Under the pieces are notes generated by a model that saw only the letters and a list, made by a program, of their open reading frames with translations, was not told the origin of the DNA and made no database searches. From positions 1-56,921 of the forward strand of contig CAIKGD010000060.1 of the NCBI GenBank assembly GCA_903826865.1: a stretch of DNA of 56,921 bases, in the 5' to 3' direction. Position numbers and translations under genes: made by a program. Each line of letters starts with the position of its first letter. Positions within the stretch are counted from its first letter, which is position 1. This DNA comes from an uncultured Verrucomicrobiota bacterium (GTDB lineage: Bacteria; Verrucomicrobiota; Kiritimatiellia; Kiritimatiellales; Tichowtungiaceae). Positions 42,363-50,955 of this stretch are shown piece after piece.

Positions 42363-43334
42363 GTGCGGATACTGATTGTCAAAACCAGCTCGCTGGGCGA
42401 CCTGTTTCATGCGCTGCCCGCTGTTCACCTGCTTAAAACCGGGCTGAATGCGGAGATCGACTGGGTTGTCAACAGCGGCTACGTACCGCTCGTCAAATGT
42501 TTCACCGATGTGGATCGTGTTATTCCGTTTCCGCGCAACAGCCTCCGCACGAATCTAAAAAGTTTTCTTTCCGATCTCCGGAAAGACAAGTACGACCTCG
42601 TCGTGGATCTGCAGGGACTTTTGAAAAGCGCGCTGATTGCACGCGCCGCGCGGTCGCACAAACGGATCGGCCCGTCATTCCACCGCGAGTTCGCCTATCT
42701 GTTTTACGATCACGTCGCCGCCGAACGGAATAAAGAGCGCCACGCTGTGGATGAAAACCTCGACGTTCTGCGTTTCTTGGAACTCCCGGCAGCACCGGTA
42801 CAATTCCCGGTTGCATTTCCGCCGCCGGAATTTGTCGGACAGACTTCGCCCTTAAAAGTTCTGCTTTCTCCCTGTTCCCGCCACGCGGCCAAAAACTGGC
42901 CTGTCGAGCGGTTCGCCGCCGTCGGGAAAGTGTTGCACGAAAAGAACGGTGCAATGCTGTATATCTCCGGCGTGCCGGAAGATTCCGAAGTTTGTAAAAA
43001 ACTGATGGAACTGCTGCCGCCCGGATCGGCGCATAACCTGTGCGGCAAAACCTCACTGGTGGAACTCGGCGGCGTGTTGCAGGCCATGGCGCTGGTGATC
43101 ACGGTGGACTCCGGCCCGATGCATATGGCCGCCGCGACCGGCACGCCGACCCTCGCCATCTTCGGCCCGACCGATCCGCTGCGCGTCGGCCCGTTCGGCC
43201 CGCAGCACCGCGTTTTGCGCAACACCGGCGTGGCGTCATACTCCAAAGACGACCTGCAAAGTATTCTCGGCGTTTCGGTTGAGGCTGCCATCAGCACGGC
43301 AGAGGAAATGCTGGAGCAAAAACCGGAGAAATAA
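42363..43334 (+). CDS. Glycosyltransferase family 9 (heptosyltransferase-like)
   Basis: A 323-residue GT9 enzyme. N-terminal MRILIVKTSSLGDLFHALPA, DLVVDLQGLLKSAL; C-terminal donor site LSPCSRHAAKNWPVERFA and VDSGPMHMAAATGTPTLAIFG. These are hallmarks of WaaC/WaaF-type enzymes that add heptose to LPS inner core. It begins with GTG 42363, with GAGGTGA six bases upstream. It implies a Gram-negative envelope. A hairpin repeat follows the stop. Confidence 0.9.
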   Translation: MRILIVKTSSLGDLFHALPAVHLLKTGLNAEIDWVVNSGYVPLVKCFTDVDRVIPFPRNSLRTNLKSFLSDLRKDKYDLVVDLQGLLKSALIARAARSHKRIGPSFHREFAYLFYDHVAAERNKERHAVDENLDVLRFLELPAAPVQFPVAFPPPEFVGQTSPLKVLLSPCSRHAAKNWPVERFAAVGKVLHEKNGAMLYISGVPEDSEVCKKLMELLPPGSAHNLCGKTSLVELGGVLQAMALVITVDSGPMHMAAATGTPTLAIFGPTDPLRVGPFGPQHRVLRNTGVASYSKDDLQSILGVSVEAAISTAEEMLEQKPEK

Positions 43335-43343
43335 AACATTTAT

Positions 43344-43376
43344 GGAGAGACAGCGGCTTCGCTGTCTGCGGTCTCC
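43344..43376. repeat. Inverted repeat after the heptosyltransferase gene
   Basis: ggagagacagcggc-ttc-gctgtctgcggtctcc, a long near-perfect hairpin with no T tract; dispersed-repeat type rather than a clear terminator. Confidence 0.6.
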
Positions 43377-43469
43377 ACGACTGACGACCTTCGAAAAATG
43401 ATCCGCCGCACCAGTGCCACGCCTATATTTTAAAGCCAAGCCGCAGAAGAAATCTTTGAGCGGGATATT

Positions 43470-43850
43470 TTATGCTTCTGTTTGTCCACGGAGCCAATCC
43501 AGCGCGCTTTTCCGATCCTCGAATATTCGGACCTGTAATCCCCGGTTGCGGCACGTCGTTTCCCAGAAAATCACATTTTCTTTTTGAGCAGGAAGTTCCG
43601 GCAGAACTACCGCCTCTTTCATGGCAGTGCCTGTATGGATACAGGCGTCACCGGCGAGCTGATAGAGATCGAAAACCGAGTGTCCGCCGGCAAGCGCCGT
43701 ACAGTCGCTCAGAAGCAGGTTCGTGCCAAGAAGGCGGGCTTGACAGTAGGTTTCCTTTGCGGCGGCACATAATTCATCCGGACTGAGATGGCCGCTGTAA
43801 CAGGTCTCAATGACCGGCATATCCGGATTAATTTTTACCTGCCAAGGCAT
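43470..43850 (-). CDS. STAS/SpoIIAA-like small protein
   Basis: A 126-residue protein (MPWQVKINPDMPVIETCYSG ...) with a predicted beta-alpha pattern: a GHLSPDELCAAAKE helix, NLLLSDCTAL strand, and a final VRIFEDRKSALDWLRG, as in STAS/SEC14-like or SpoIIAA-like domains of unknown function. It has no partner kinase nearby. GGGAG lies upstream of the ATG at 43850. It is a stand-alone gene facing the heptosyltransferase. Confidence 0.55.
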   Translation of the reverse strand: MPWQVKINPDMPVIETCYSGHLSPDELCAAAKETYCQARLLGTNLLLSDCTALAGGHSVFDLYQLAGDACIHTGTAMKEAVVLPELPAQKENVIFWETTCRNRGLQVRIFEDRKSALDWLRGQTEA

Positions 43851-44058
43851 ACGGGCTCCCTTTTTGTTTCAGTTATATTCCTGAATTCCTGTCAGAACCG
43901 GACATTTTAATTAGCCTTATATTAGCACTGGAAATGTAATGTGACGATTTAAATCCGCAATCTGGAAACTGCGGTGAATGTTGTCTTTATACGGAGCGCA
44001 TGTGACGGTATAAGAATCTTTCATGGCGGCACTCCCGCCTGTAGCAGGAATTTGATTT

Positions 44059-45366
44059 ATGACCGGTACCTACCACATCTGGACGATCGGCTGCCAAATG
44101 AACGAGGCCGATTCGCGTTATCTCGCTTCGCAGCTCGAAGCGCTGGGCTTTGCGGAAACCCCGCGCGCCGAACACGCGGACATCGCGGTGCTCAATACCT
44201 GTGTGGTGCGCCAGCAGCCGGAGGATAAGGCCGTTTCGAAACTGCTGTCACTCGGCGACACCAAAAAAAACAAGCGGCGGATGATTATTGCATTGATGGG
44301 CTGCATGGTCGGCAAACGCGAGGCGGAAGACCTGGCAAACCGGTTTCCGTTCGTAGATGTTTTTATGGCGCCGTCGCAGACGGACGCGCTGATTGATTAT
44401 GTGCTGAGCCGCGATGAATACAGTCATCTCGACCGCACGCAAATTGAACTGGCCGATTACCGGCTTCCCGCCGTCAACCGCGAAAAGGCGATTACGGCTT
44501 TTGTGCCGGTCACACTGGGCTGCTCACATGCCTGTTCCTATTGCATCATTCCATACCGCCGCGGCCCCGACCGCAGCCGCAAGCCGGAGGAAATTCTTTC
44601 CGAAGTGCGTTCGCTGGCCGGGCAGGGCGTTAAAGAGGTGACACTGCTCGGGCAGATTGTGGATCGCTACGGCTTCGACCTCGGCGGCGGAAAAAATCTG
44701 GCGTGGCTTCTTAAAGAGGTGGCGAAAATTGACGGCATCCTGCGCGTCCGTTTTCTCACCAGCCATCCGTCGTATATCGACGAAGAGCTGATCCGCACCG
44801 TGGCGGAAACGGAAAAAGTCTGTCCGTACTTCGAATTGCCGTTTCAGGCGGGCAGCGACCGGATTCTCGAGTCCATGCGGCGCGGCTACACGCAGGCCGA
44901 ATACCGGCAGGTCGTTTCCAATATTCGGAACATCATTCCCGATGCTTCAATCAACACGGACGTCATCGTCGGCTATCCGAGCGAGACGGAAGACGATTTC
45001 ATGGAAACGATGAAGCTCTACGGCGGGCTGAAACTCGATCTGGCGCATATCGCCAAATATTCGCCGCGCCCGCGCACCGTGTCTTCCAAAATGCCCGATG
45101 ATGTTCCTGACGAGGAAAAGGAAAGCCGTCTCAACCGTTTCGACGAACTGGTGGCGAAAGTGATGGGTGAAAACAACGCGCCGCTGCTGGGAACAGTTGT
45201 TGAAGTGCTGGCGGAAGAGTTTCAGGAAAGCAAAGGCCGCTGGCGCGGACGCACGCCGCAGAACAAACTGGTTTTCTTTGAGCATGAAGGCGACTGCCTC
45301 GGACAGCTCGTGAAGGTCAAACTCGACTGGACCGGTCCGTTCTCCATGATCGGCCGGGCTGGGTAG
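44059..45366 (+). CDS. miaB: MiaB, tRNA 2-methylthio-N6-dimethylallyladenosine synthase
   Basis: A 435-residue methylthiotransferase. N-terminal MTTase domain with three cluster Cys (TIGCQMNEADS, LNTCVVRQQPEDKA, IALMGCMVG), a radical SAM domain with CSHACSYCIIPYRRG (CX3CX2C) and a C-terminal TRAM domain (GTVVEVLAEEF ... RTPQNKLVFF). It modifies A37 of tRNAs reading UNN codons. Its TAG stop (45364-45366) lies inside a GGTAGGG repeat, so the last residues RAG may derive from the insertion boundary. Confidence 0.94.
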   Translation: MTGTYHIWTIGCQMNEADSRYLASQLEALGFAETPRAEHADIAVLNTCVVRQQPEDKAVSKLLSLGDTKKNKRRMIIALMGCMVGKREAEDLANRFPFVDVFMAPSQTDALIDYVLSRDEYSHLDRTQIELADYRLPAVNREKAITAFVPVTLGCSHACSYCIIPYRRGPDRSRKPEEILSEVRSLAGQGVKEVTLLGQIVDRYGFDLGGGKNLAWLLKEVAKIDGILRVRFLTSHPSYIDEELIRTVAETEKVCPYFELPFQAGSDRILESMRRGYTQAEYRQVVSNIRNIIPDASINTDVIVGYPSETEDDFMETMKLYGGLKLDLAHIAKYSPRPRTVSSKMPDDVPDEEKESRLNRFDELVAKVMGENNAPLLGTVVEVLAEEFQESKGRWRGRTPQNKLVFFEHEGDCLGQLVKVKLDWTGPFSMIGRAG

Positions 45367-45415
45367 GGCGCTTTCGCCGAAAGCGCCGCGGACGGCTCGG
45401 CGATCCGTCCCTACC
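45362..45415. repeat. GGTAGGG...CCCTACC intergenic repeat, copy E
   Basis: The cleanest copy: ggtagggcgctttcgccgaa, agcgccgcggacggctcggc, gatccgtccctacc. It fills the gap between the convergent miaB and amidohydrolase genes and supplies the miaB stop codon. Confidence 0.92.
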
Positions 45416-45417
45416 AA

Positions 45418-46668
45418 TCAGCGGCGGAACTTTTCTTTGAAGGCACGGCCCTTGGCGATGATTTCTTCTTCGCCCGGCACATGACGGTTCTGCATCAGAA
45501 TTTTTCCGTCGCAGATGACGGTGTCAATGCAGGAGCTGTCGGCGCTGTAAACCATATCGGCGACCAGATTGTGGCCGGGCACCAGCCGTTCGTTATTGAG
45601 GTCAACGAGCATACAGTCAGCCAGTGCGCCTTCGGCGATGCGGCCGCTGTCGAGACTGTAAAACTCCGCGCAGGCGCGGGTTCCGGCGTGCCACGCCGTT
45701 TGCGCATTCAGCGCCGTGGTGTTGCCGGTGAAATGCTTTTCGAGCAGGGCGGCCATCTTGATTTCGGAACCCATGTCGAGACAGTTGTTAGAGGCCGAAC
45801 CGTCGGTGCCGATCGCAACCTGCATACCGGCGCTCACGGCATCGGTGAAGCGGAACTTGCCGGAGGCAAGTTTCATGTTGGAAGACGGGCAGTGCAGCGC
45901 TTTTGCGCCGCGTTTCGCGAGCAGTTCCATTTCTGATTTTTCCAGCCAGATGCAGTGCGCGGCGGCGACGTTCGGTCCGAGAAAGCCGATGGAGTCGAGA
46001 TATTCCGCCGGACGCAGGCCGTGTTTAGCGATGCAATCGGTCACTTCTTTTCCGGTTTCGGACAGGTGGATGTGGATCATCAGGCCGTGTTCGGCGGCGA
46101 ATTCCGTGCACCAGCGGAGTGATTTTTCCGAGACGGTGTAGATTGCATGCGGACCGAGCTGGAAAATGATGCGGTTGCTGTAGTGGGTGCGTTCCTCGAA
46201 CAGCCGCTTATTCTGTTCCACCTGTTCTTTGGCTTTCGCGTGATCGTCAAAATCAATAAAAACCGCGGAAAGGGCGGCGCGCAGACCCGTTTCTTCAACG
46301 GCACGGGCGGTGCCGTGCCAGAACCAGTACATATCGTTAAAGAAGGTGGTGCCGGACTTGATCATTTCCAGACAGGCCAGCCGCGCGCCGTTATAAACAT
46401 CTTCTTCGATGATCTTGCTTTCGAGCGGCCAGACATGATCGTTCAGCCAGGTGAACAATTCCAGATCGTCGGCGTAACTGCGCATGTAGGCCATCGCGGC
46501 ATGGGTGTGTGCATTGTGAAACGTCGGCAGAAGCGCTTTATTTCTTCCGTCGAGAACGACTTCGGCTGTCTGCCCGGAGCAGTCGCCGATTTTTTTGATC
46601 TGACTCCCGCTGATGTGCACATCAACGGTTGTACCGTTCCATGCGACCTGTTTAATCAGAATGCTCAT
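45418..46668 (-). CDS. mtaD: Amidohydrolase, MtaD-like (5'-methylthioadenosine/SAH deaminase family)
   Basis: A 416-residue metal-dependent deaminase. Metal site HNAHTHAAMAYMRS (HxH), GPHAIYTVSEKSL, IHIHLSETGKEV, AAHCIWLEKSEMELLAKRG, and GTDGSASNNCLDM with the catalytic Asp: the MtaD/ATZ-TRZ pattern. Proposed role: deamination of SAH or methylthioadenosine in purine and methionine salvage; other adenosine-type substrates are possible. ATG 46668 is the conserved start. Convergent with miaB. Confidence 0.88.
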   Translation of the reverse strand: MSILIKQVAWNGTTVDVHISGSQIKKIGDCSGQTAEVVLDGRNKALLPTFHNAHTHAAMAYMRSYADDLELFTWLNDHVWPLESKIIEEDVYNGARLACLEMIKSGTTFFNDMYWFWHGTARAVEETGLRAALSAVFIDFDDHAKAKEQVEQNKRLFEERTHYSNRIIFQLGPHAIYTVSEKSLRWCTEFAAEHGLMIHIHLSETGKEVTDCIAKHGLRPAEYLDSIGFLGPNVAAAHCIWLEKSEMELLAKRGAKALHCPSSNMKLASGKFRFTDAVSAGMQVAIGTDGSASNNCLDMGSEIKMAALLEKHFTGNTTALNAQTAWHAGTRACAEFYSLDSGRIAEGALADCMLVDLNNERLVPGHNLVADMVYSADSSCIDTVICDGKILMQNRHVPGEEEIIAKGRAFKEKFRR

Positions 46669-46789
46669 AGTATGAGTTGAGAGTAGCCGCAACGGAATGC
46701 AAAGACCACAAAAAATCCATGCACATGATTTTCGTTTTCAGGTAAAGAAATTGTCTTGTCCCCGTCTTTGGGGAAGAGCCGGGGTAAAG

Positions 46790-46864
46790 TGGCTCCGGTG
46801 GTAGGATTCGGACCTACGACCAAGTGATTAACAGTCACCTGCGCTACCACTGCGCCACACCGGA
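46790..46864 (-). tRNA. tRNA-Asn (anticodon GTT)
   Basis: On the minus strand: acceptor TCCGGTG pairs with CACCGGA, discriminator G, encoded CCA. D-loop GCGCAGTGGTAGCGC, anticodon stem-loop with GTT in ctGTTAAtc, and T-arm GTCCGAATCC. 75 nt including CCA. Confidence 0.95.
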
Positions 46865-46948
46865 ATTAAGAGGCGATTACGGTATAGAAATCGTTTGTTA
46901 AGTCAAGACCCTGCAATGCAAAATCAATCTGTTTTCCGCGTTTGGAAG

Positions 46949-47554
46949 CTACTTGAGCGTCTGGCGGCCCTGAATGGCGCGGGCAAGAGTGGTGGAGTCG
47001 GTGTATTCAATGGCGCTGCCTGACGGCAGGCCGAAGGCCAGCCGCGAAATCTTTACGCCGCGGCTGGCGATGATTTCAGCCAGATAGCCGGCGGTTGCCT
47101 CGCTTTCGACATCGGTGCCGAGTGCCAGAATAACTTCCTGAATATTTTCCGGCTGAAGCCTTGCCAGCAATTCATTGACGCGCAGGTCGGCCACACCTTT
47201 GCCGAGCGCAGGTGAAAGATGCCCGCCCAGTACGTGGTAGCGGCCGCTGAATTCGCCGGAATTTTCAATTTTCATGATATCGCCGGGACTTTCCACGACA
47301 CAAAGCAGACCGTTGGCACGCCGTCCCTCTGTGCAGAGCGCGCAGGGGTTTTCCGTGGTGACGGTAATACTTCCGCATTGTGAACAGGTGCCGACCTGTT
47401 CGTCTGCGGCGAGCAGAGCGTCCGCCAGTTTCCGGGCCAGCCCGTCGCGACGCTGAACCAGTGCAAACGCCATTCGCTCGGCAGAGCGTTTTCCAATGCC
47501 TGGAAGTTTTTCCAGTGCTGCGATCAGGTTGTCCAATGGAAGGAAATGTTTCAT
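46949..47554 (-). CDS. recR: RecR, recombination mediator
   Basis: A 201-residue protein: HhH (LEKLPGIGKRSAERMAFAL), zinc finger CSQCGSITVTTENPCALC, and Toprim domain LLCVVESPGDIMKIENSG with the Walker-like GRYHVLGGHLSPALG. It loads RecA with RecO/RecF on gapped DNA. ATG 47554 follows the ybaB TGA by one base spacing (TGACCATG). It completes the conserved dnaX-ybaB-recR operon. Confidence 0.95.
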   Translation of the reverse strand: MKHFLPLDNLIAALEKLPGIGKRSAERMAFALVQRRDGLARKLADALLAADEQVGTCSQCGSITVTTENPCALCTEGRRANGLLCVVESPGDIMKIENSGEFSGRYHVLGGHLSPALGKGVADLRVNELLARLQPENIQEVILALGTDVESEATAGYLAEIIASRGVKISRLAFGLPSGSAIEYTDSTTLARAIQGRQTLK

Positions 47555-47556
47555 GG

Positions 47557-47847
47557 TCAAAACGGCAGCCCCAGACCGGCGGTCAGGTTTTTCATATCTC
47601 TGGCGGCTTCCGCCTGCGCGACATTGAGCACGCCTTTGAATGCGTCCAGTACAGCACTTTCAATTTTCTTCATATTGCCCGATTGAATCAGATCGGGTGA
47701 AATGGTGATGCTTTGCGGCTTCATATCGCAACTCATCGTGACAGTGACCTGACCGCCGCCGTTCGAGAATTCAACGGTTTTTCCAGCCAGCTGTTTTTGA
47801 ATTTTTTTCATTTCAGCGACCTGTTTCATCATTTTCATCATATCCAT
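47557..47847 (-). CDS. YbaB/EbfC nucleoid-associated protein
   Basis: A 96-residue protein (MDMMKMMKQVAEMKKIQKQL ...) with the YbaB core VEFSNGGGQVTVTMSCDMKP and ISPDLIQSG. A DNA-binding dimer encoded between dnaX and recR in most bacteria. ATG 47847 gives the family start; a longer frame begins in the dnaX end. Confidence 0.93.
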   Translation of the reverse strand: MDMMKMMKQVAEMKKIQKQLAGKTVEFSNGGGQVTVTMSCDMKPQSITISPDLIQSGNMKKIESAVLDAFKGVLNVAQAEAARDMKNLTAGLGLPF

Positions 47848-47860
47848 GATAAGTGCCTTT

Positions 47861-49450
47861 CTATTCCCGAACATCTGTTATTTCGCCGCTGAAGGCTTCG
47901 AGAACGCTTCGAACGGACGGGTTGCTGTAATATTTCTGTTTATCCTGTTTGCCATGTACCGGTGCATCCGTCGGCAGCGGTTTGGGTTTTCCGGCCAGCA
48001 CACTGAAGTCTGCCGAAACCGGCCGCTTCAGGAACGAACTCAGGGTTTTTTGAATAAACGAAAGGGTGCGCGGATTTTCCAGGTTGGAGCGTTCGCCCGC
48101 AAATTCAGGATCAATACCGATGGTGATATGCGTTTCTGAAACGCTTAGCGGAACGGTATCGGTCAGGTAGTGTTTAGCCTGGGGTGCGCCCTTGGCGATA
48201 TGTTCAATCAGGTCAGCCCATGCGGTTTTGAGCTGCTCTAAATCATCCGTGGACTTTTTTTTTACGTCGTATGGCACCGGAGTCTCTTGCACGGCGGCGG
48301 GCGCAGCCGACAGTCCTTTAAGGGAGATGACCTGTTTCATCAACTCGTCAATTGTGACCACCGTGGCGGCACGCGACGCACGGATGAGCGCAGTTTCAAG
48401 CATGGTGCGTTTGGAAAGGGCATAGCGCATCCGGCTGTCGGCATCAATCAGCAGTTCGATAATGCGCAGCAGCCGGCCGTCGGAACTTTTTGCCGCCTGT
48501 TTTTTAAGCGTATCAATCTGAGTTTCCGGCAGATCGAAATCGGCGGCACGGTTTCCGGCGTGCAGGACAATCAGCAGGTTGCGGAACTGATCCAGCAGTT
48601 CGAGTACTACGCGCTGCATATCCTTGCCGCTTGCATCAATTTCGGCAATGACCGCAATGATGTCAGGGATGTTGCCGTCCAGAATGGCGTCGGTCAGTCC
48701 TTCGAGCTGTGCGCGGCTGATCAGCCCGAAAACGGAAAGGACATCGGTCTCTTCAATTTTTTTTCCGCGAAAGGAAACCAGCTGGTCGAGTGCGCTTTCG
48801 GCATCGCGCAGGCCGCCTTCAGCGCCGCGGGCGATGGCAAGCAGGGCATCTTCGCTGATTTTGATTCCTTCAGCTTCGGCGATTTTTAAAAGCTGACCTG
48901 TGATGTCGGCCACCGAAATGCGCCGCAGATCGAAGCGCTGGCAACGCGACAGGATGGTGGTGAGCACCTTTTGCGGCTCGGTGGTGGCAAAGAAAAACTT
49001 AACATGCGGCGGCGGCTCTTCCAGTGTTTTAAGGATGGCATTGAAGGCTTCGCGCGTAAGCATGTGCACTTCGTCGATGATGTAGATTTTAAACGGTCCC
49101 CGTACCGGAGCATAGCGGACGTTGTCGCGCAGTTCCTTGATGTTATCAATACCGCGGTTGGAAGCACCGTCGATTTCGATTACGTCGAGGCTGCTTCCGT
49201 TTAGAATCTCTTTGCAGGAATCGCAGGTGTTGCAAGGCTCGGCTCCCTGACGGTTCCGGCAGTTCAAGGCTTTGGCCAGAATGCGTGCGGTGGTGGTTTT
49301 GCCGGTGCCGCGCGGGCCGACAAACAGATAGGCGTGCGCCAGCCGGTCACTTTTAATCGCGTTATGCAGCGTTTGCGTGACGTGGTTCTGACCCACTACA
49401 TCCGCAAAAACCTGCGGCCGCCATTTCCGTGCTAGAACTTCGTATCCCAT
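47861..49450 (-). CDS. dnaX: DnaX, DNA polymerase III tau (and probable gamma) subunit
   Basis: A 529-residue clamp-loader ATPase. Walker A VGPRGTGKTTTARIL, zinc Cys set CNTCDSCKEIL, DEVHMLTREAFNAILKTLEE and the SRC motif LSRCQRF. The C-terminal third is the tau-specific part. Codons 396-399 (GTA AAA AAA AAG) hold an A9 run (48255-48263 on the plus strand as T9). A -1 shift ends after VHG at TGA, and a +1 shift also stops within five codons. Both would give a gamma-like product of about 400 residues. ybaB follows within 14 bases. Confidence 0.95.
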   Translation of the reverse strand: MGYEVLARKWRPQVFADVVGQNHVTQTLHNAIKSDRLAHAYLFVGPRGTGKTTTARILAKALNCRNRQGAEPCNTCDSCKEILNGSSLDVIEIDGASNRGIDNIKELRDNVRYAPVRGPFKIYIIDEVHMLTREAFNAILKTLEEPPPHVKFFFATTEPQKVLTTILSRCQRFDLRRISVADITGQLLKIAEAEGIKISEDALLAIARGAEGGLRDAESALDQLVSFRGKKIEETDVLSVFGLISRAQLEGLTDAILDGNIPDIIAVIAEIDASGKDMQRVVLELLDQFRNLLIVLHAGNRAADFDLPETQIDTLKKQAAKSSDGRLLRIIELLIDADSRMRYALSKRTMLETALIRASRAATVVTIDELMKQVISLKGLSAAPAAVQETPVPYDVKKKSTDDLEQLKTAWADLIEHIAKGAPQAKHYLTDTVPLSVSETHITIGIDPEFAGERSNLENPRTLSFIQKTLSSFLKRPVSADFSVLAGKPKPLPTDAPVHGKQDKQKYYSNPSVRSVLEAFSGEITDVRE

Positions 49451-49570
49451 GAGCTGTAAAAGGTACCGACCGCTCCAGAGAATGGCAAGTTACAAGGACA
49501 GGATTGATTAAAATCTTGTCGCCCTGCCGCGGTTCAACTAGCCTCAGTGCATTAATCAGGAGGGCGAGCT

Positions 49571-49933
49571 ATGCGTTTTTTCATTATGGTGCTGGTAGTA
49601 ATGTGCGCGACAACGGTTCTGCGCGCCGAGACAGTGGCCGGCCAGGAACTTTCCCATACAGAAGGCGTTGTGCAGGATATGTCGGCCAAGCTGTGTCGCG
49701 GCATTTTCAATATCCTGACCGGCTGGGGCGAAATTCCGCGCCAGATGATTGTATCCGGCTGCGACAAAGGATGGTGGGCTGTTCTGCCGGTCGGTATCCC
49801 TGCCGGAGCGATTATGACCGTTGCCCGTACCGGAGTCGGTGTGTTTGAAACCGGGCTTTTCTTTGTACCGATTAATGATTCATACGGTCCGATCATGGAT
49901 CCCGCTTTTGTCTGGCAAAAAAGCAAACCATGA
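49571..49933 (+). CDS. Exosortase-system-associated protein, TIGR04073 type
   Basis: A 120-residue secreted protein: signal peptide (MRFFIMVLVVMCATTVLRA, cut near residue 19), then KLCRGIFNILTGWGEIPRQM, GIPAGAIMTVARTGVGVFE and NDSYGPIMDPAFVWQ. This matches the TIGR04073 pattern found in genomes with exosortase/PEP-CTERM systems. Function unknown. RBS AGGAGG. The last bases overlap the surE ATG. Confidence 0.8.
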   Translation: MRFFIMVLVVMCATTVLRAETVAGQELSHTEGVVQDMSAKLCRGIFNILTGWGEIPRQMIVSGCDKGWWAVLPVGIPAGAIMTVARTGVGVFETGLFFVPINDSYGPIMDPAFVWQKSKP

Positions 49934-50691
49934 GAATTCTGATCTGTAACGACGACGGCATCCATGCACCGGGCATTTCCGTCCTGCACGACGCGGCGAA
50001 AGACTTTGGCGAACTCCATGTCATCGCACCCGATGTGGAACGCAGCGCGGCGGGACACGCGATCACGCTGGCTGATCCGATCAAGAGCACGCCGGTAAAT
50101 AAAAACGGTGAATTTTTCGGCCACGGCATCGGCGGAACACCGGCCGACTGCATCAAGCTGGCTGTCTGCGCGATTCTGAAAGACACGCCGCCCGATCTGG
50201 TGCTGAGCGGAATCAACCTCGGTTCGAATACCGGCATCAGCGTCATTTATTCAGGAACAGTCTCAGCCGCGACCGAGGGCGTTGTGCTTGGCATCCCCGG
50301 CATAGCCTTTTCACTTTGCACATACACCGATCCCGAATGGGAAATGGCCGGACGAATGGTCAAAGAACTTACGCAGAAAATCATCGAAAACCCTATGCCG
50401 CCTGGCGTACTGCTCAATGTCAACCTGCCCAACCTGCCGTATGAACAGCTCAAAGGCATCAAGGTCACCCGCATGGGCCGGTCGCGTTTCATCGAAAAAT
50501 TTCTCAAGCGGCTCGATCCGCGCGGACGCACCTACTACTGGCTTGACGGCGAACTTGAAGTGCACGACGACGGCGACGACATTGATATTCATGCCGTGCG
50601 CGACGGCTATGTCTCCATCACCCCGATTCACCTCGACCTGACCGCCTACGACCACCTCAAAACCTTTCAAATATTGGAAAAAAACTTCTGA
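49930..50691 (+). CDS. surE: SurE, 5'/3'-nucleotidase
   Basis: A 253-residue phosphatase. Metal-binding MRILICNDDGIHAPGI, the second ligand site VIAPDVERSAAGHAITL, and LVLSGINLGSNTGISVIYSGT are all SurE signatures. It dephosphorylates nucleoside monophosphates. It overlaps the preceding gene by 4 bases (ATGA), so it is probably co-translated. The C-terminus carries a short acidic stretch, HDDGDDID. Confidence 0.94.
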   Translation: MRILICNDDGIHAPGISVLHDAAKDFGELHVIAPDVERSAAGHAITLADPIKSTPVNKNGEFFGHGIGGTPADCIKLAVCAILKDTPPDLVLSGINLGSNTGISVIYSGTVSAATEGVVLGIPGIAFSLCTYTDPEWEMAGRMVKELTQKIIENPMPPGVLLNVNLPNLPYEQLKGIKVTRMGRSRFIEKFLKRLDPRGRTYYWLDGELEVHDDGDDIDIHAVRDGYVSITPIHLDLTAYDHLKTFQILEKNF

Positions 50692-50776
50692 GGGTTGACT
50701 CGCAGGGAAATCTCATTATCCTCTGCTTTTTCTTTTGTCACGCCGGAGTTCCGTTTCTGACGATCACCGGCGGATC

Positions 50777-50853
50777 GGGCGGTTAGCTCAGTTGGTTAGA
50801 GCATCTCGTTTACACCGAGAGGGTCGGGGGTTCGAGTCCCTCACCGCCCACCA
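50777..50853 (+). tRNA. tRNA-Val (anticodon TAC)
   Basis: GGGCGGT acceptor pairs with ACCGCCC, discriminator A and encoded CCA. D-arm TAGCTCAGTTGGTTAGAGCA, anticodon loop TTTACAC with TAC, T-arm GGGGGTTCGAGTCCCTC. 77 nt including CCA. Confidence 0.97.
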
Positions 50854-50955
50854 GTCTGCAGGAATTTTTCCCATTCAAACGTCTTGCGGAGAAGGGTTGA
50901 ATTCCGGATCGTCCTGTTGGATAGTGACTTGCCTTAAACAATCAGGGAGAAATCA

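Noticed and set aside
46665-46850. Reading frame across tRNA-Asn
   Set aside because: It overlaps the tRNA and has no independent support.
46790-50853. tRNA genes as integration sites of a mobile island
   Set aside because: No integrase, no repeated tRNA 3' end nearby, and the genes between them are housekeeping (dnaX, recR, surE).
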